Origin: Schistosoma haematobium
Taxonomy: Eukaryota; Platyhelminthes; Trematoda; Strigeidida; Schistosomatidae
Direction: 5' to 3'
Length of the DNA stretch: 64,000 nt
Assembly: GCF_000699445.3 (NCBI RefSeq)
Contig: NC_067195.1
Coordinates: forward strand, 12,894,787-12,958,786
Numbering within the stretch: the first letter of the stretch is position 1; each line of letters begins with the position of its first letter. Under the pieces are notes generated by a model. That model saw nothing but the letters and a program-made list of their open reading frames with translations, searched no databases and was not told the origin of the DNA. Shown here one piece after another: positions 62,842 to 64,000 of the stretch. The position numbers and the translations under genes were made by a program.

Positions 62842-62960
62842 GTAAGTTTGGGAAAAAGCAGTAACTGTGCACAGTAATTTACTCTATTGTATTGTGTATG
62901 TGATTATAAATATTTTAGAAAAAAATCGAAACTCTGGTCTTTATATTCCAATTGTTTTTA

Positions 62961-63035
62961 AAGTGGAACAGTGGTGTTTAGTGGTTAAAGAGTTCACGTT
63001 TCAACCATCGGTTGTAAGTTCGTGCCCTTTCTAAT
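62961..63035 (+). repeat. tRNA-derived SINE-like fragment
   Basis: GTGTTTAGTGGTTAAAGAG resembles an A-box head; GGTTGTAAGTTCGTGCCC about 30 bases later is a degraded B-box region. Same layout as the fragment at 44,362. Confidence 0.5.
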
Positions 63036-64000
63036 TTCATTTCCTTTTGGTAGCCTTTTTACTAGTTAATATACAGAACAGGTCGCAAACTTGAGTCTCA
63101 CTCAACGTACTTCGCTTTACTCAGTTGGATATCATCACTGGCTCACAGAGAAATACACAAATCCGTACATCATAGATGATTTATTTCATTAACACTTCCA
63201 CCAGAGACATAATTGCTGACCCTCAGGGATTTTCAGCGATCGTTTAGTCTTCAGATCAATGAGTTGGCATCCAAAGGTTTATATTTCTAATTCTGATTGT
63301 ATTGCAATATTGCACAGATATCTTCCAGTACTATTAATGGGCACCTGCCTCACACTTAAATCAGTTAAGCTCCATTATCCATAGCTTTTCAGTAGAACTT
63401 GGAGATTACCTCTGAAAATTTGTCATGACATGACTGTTTTTGTGTAAGAATTCTGTTGAACTTCATAGTTTACATCGTGGGCCCACCTTAGTCAACCATT
63501 GAAAACCAGAAGACACTAGAAGGCTTTTCCATCCTATTATGGGACTGCCCAGTAGTCCTTATCTACCACCTCACTGAGGATCTGGCTCAACACCTTCAGT
63601 TCTCACACGAGCGCCTAACCTTTAGGTAGATCGACCAGAGTTAAATATGTGAACTATAGACTGTTCTCCGCAATGGTCCTGAATTTAGGCAGTCTCTGCA
63701 TTATCTGGAGTTCCTATGTGTCCGATCTACTGTGGAGTCGCAGATGGATGCTGCTGAGTAGTTCAAAGCTAAAACAGCAACTGTCCAAGTGTAGTGGACG
63801 CTACTCACTTGTAGGTAGTATGTAGTAGTCATCAAGCGGAGTGAAGAGTTTCTGTACATCGAAAGCTCAACGTAGGCACAACACTTGATGACCAAACGAG
63901 ATAGTTTGGATTTCAGAACACAGCAAGATTCTAATTGATGATCAAAGACTATGTATATGAATTATGTAAACACTTTTTAATTTCCAATGGTCAATTCTTT
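63036..64000. other. MARCHF6 downstream intron, no further exon recognised
   Basis: I looked for the next family segment (after the FLPxRxNAAY stretch) and did not find it on the plus strand. Sequence around 63,480-63,890 is less AT-rich and may be an interspersed repeat that I cannot name. Confidence 0.4.

Noticed and set aside
63701..63895. Minus-strand 64-codon frame near the right end
   Set aside because: No motif, typical of chance frames; possibly within an unnamed repeat.

Overview
The window reads as nuclear DNA of a metazoan with an AT-rich, intron- and retrotransposon-rich genome, most likely a schistosome blood fluke (genus Schistosoma; species not resolvable by eye). The main evidence is a hammerhead-ribozyme retroposon of the Sm-alpha type, RTE-like and jockey/CR1-like non-LTR retrotransposons, tRNA-like short repeats, and a split animal gene with canonical GT-AG introns. 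There are no bacterial operons.

Layout. (1) Bases 1 to about 28,545 are a head-to-tail tandem array with a period of 1,637-1,640 bp: 17 full units plus 0.4 of a unit, continuing past the left edge. On the minus strand about 1.05 kb of each unit is a decayed non-LTR retrotransposon polymerase (end of endonuclease, linker, RT with a YVDD box, downstream DLGV motif). The other ~0.58 kb is of unknown origin. (2) At about 28,545 the array passes without interruption into the 5' part of the same kind of element (endonuclease and end of ORF1, to ~29,830), so the array seems to have grown inside a LINE copy. (3) 30,660-31,175 holds a LINE polymerase C-terminus. 32,453-33,390 is a 5'-truncated RTE copy. 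34,560-42,314 is a near full-length minus-strand RTE element that was itself split by a plus-strand RTE element (36,591-40,434). Both insertions have visible target-site duplications. All open frames in these elements are broken.

(4) From 42,949 to 62,841 runs the only host gene I can support: ten exons on the plus strand encoding the N-terminal ~570 residues of a MARCHF6/TEB4/Doa10 ER-membrane RING-CH E3 ubiquitin ligase. All splice phases agree. The C-terminal third lies beyond 64,000 and the start exon is uncertain. Its introns carry tRNA-like SINE pieces, a long inverted repeat, a hammerhead-ribozyme element, LINE and RTE fragments, and TA and TTA microsatellites.

The most unusual parts are the LINE-derived macrosatellite with its readable array edge, the nested retrotransposon pair with both insertion scars, the intronic hammerhead ribozyme, and the imperfect palindrome in the fourth identified MARCHF6 intron. 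I see no multi-gene system beyond these.
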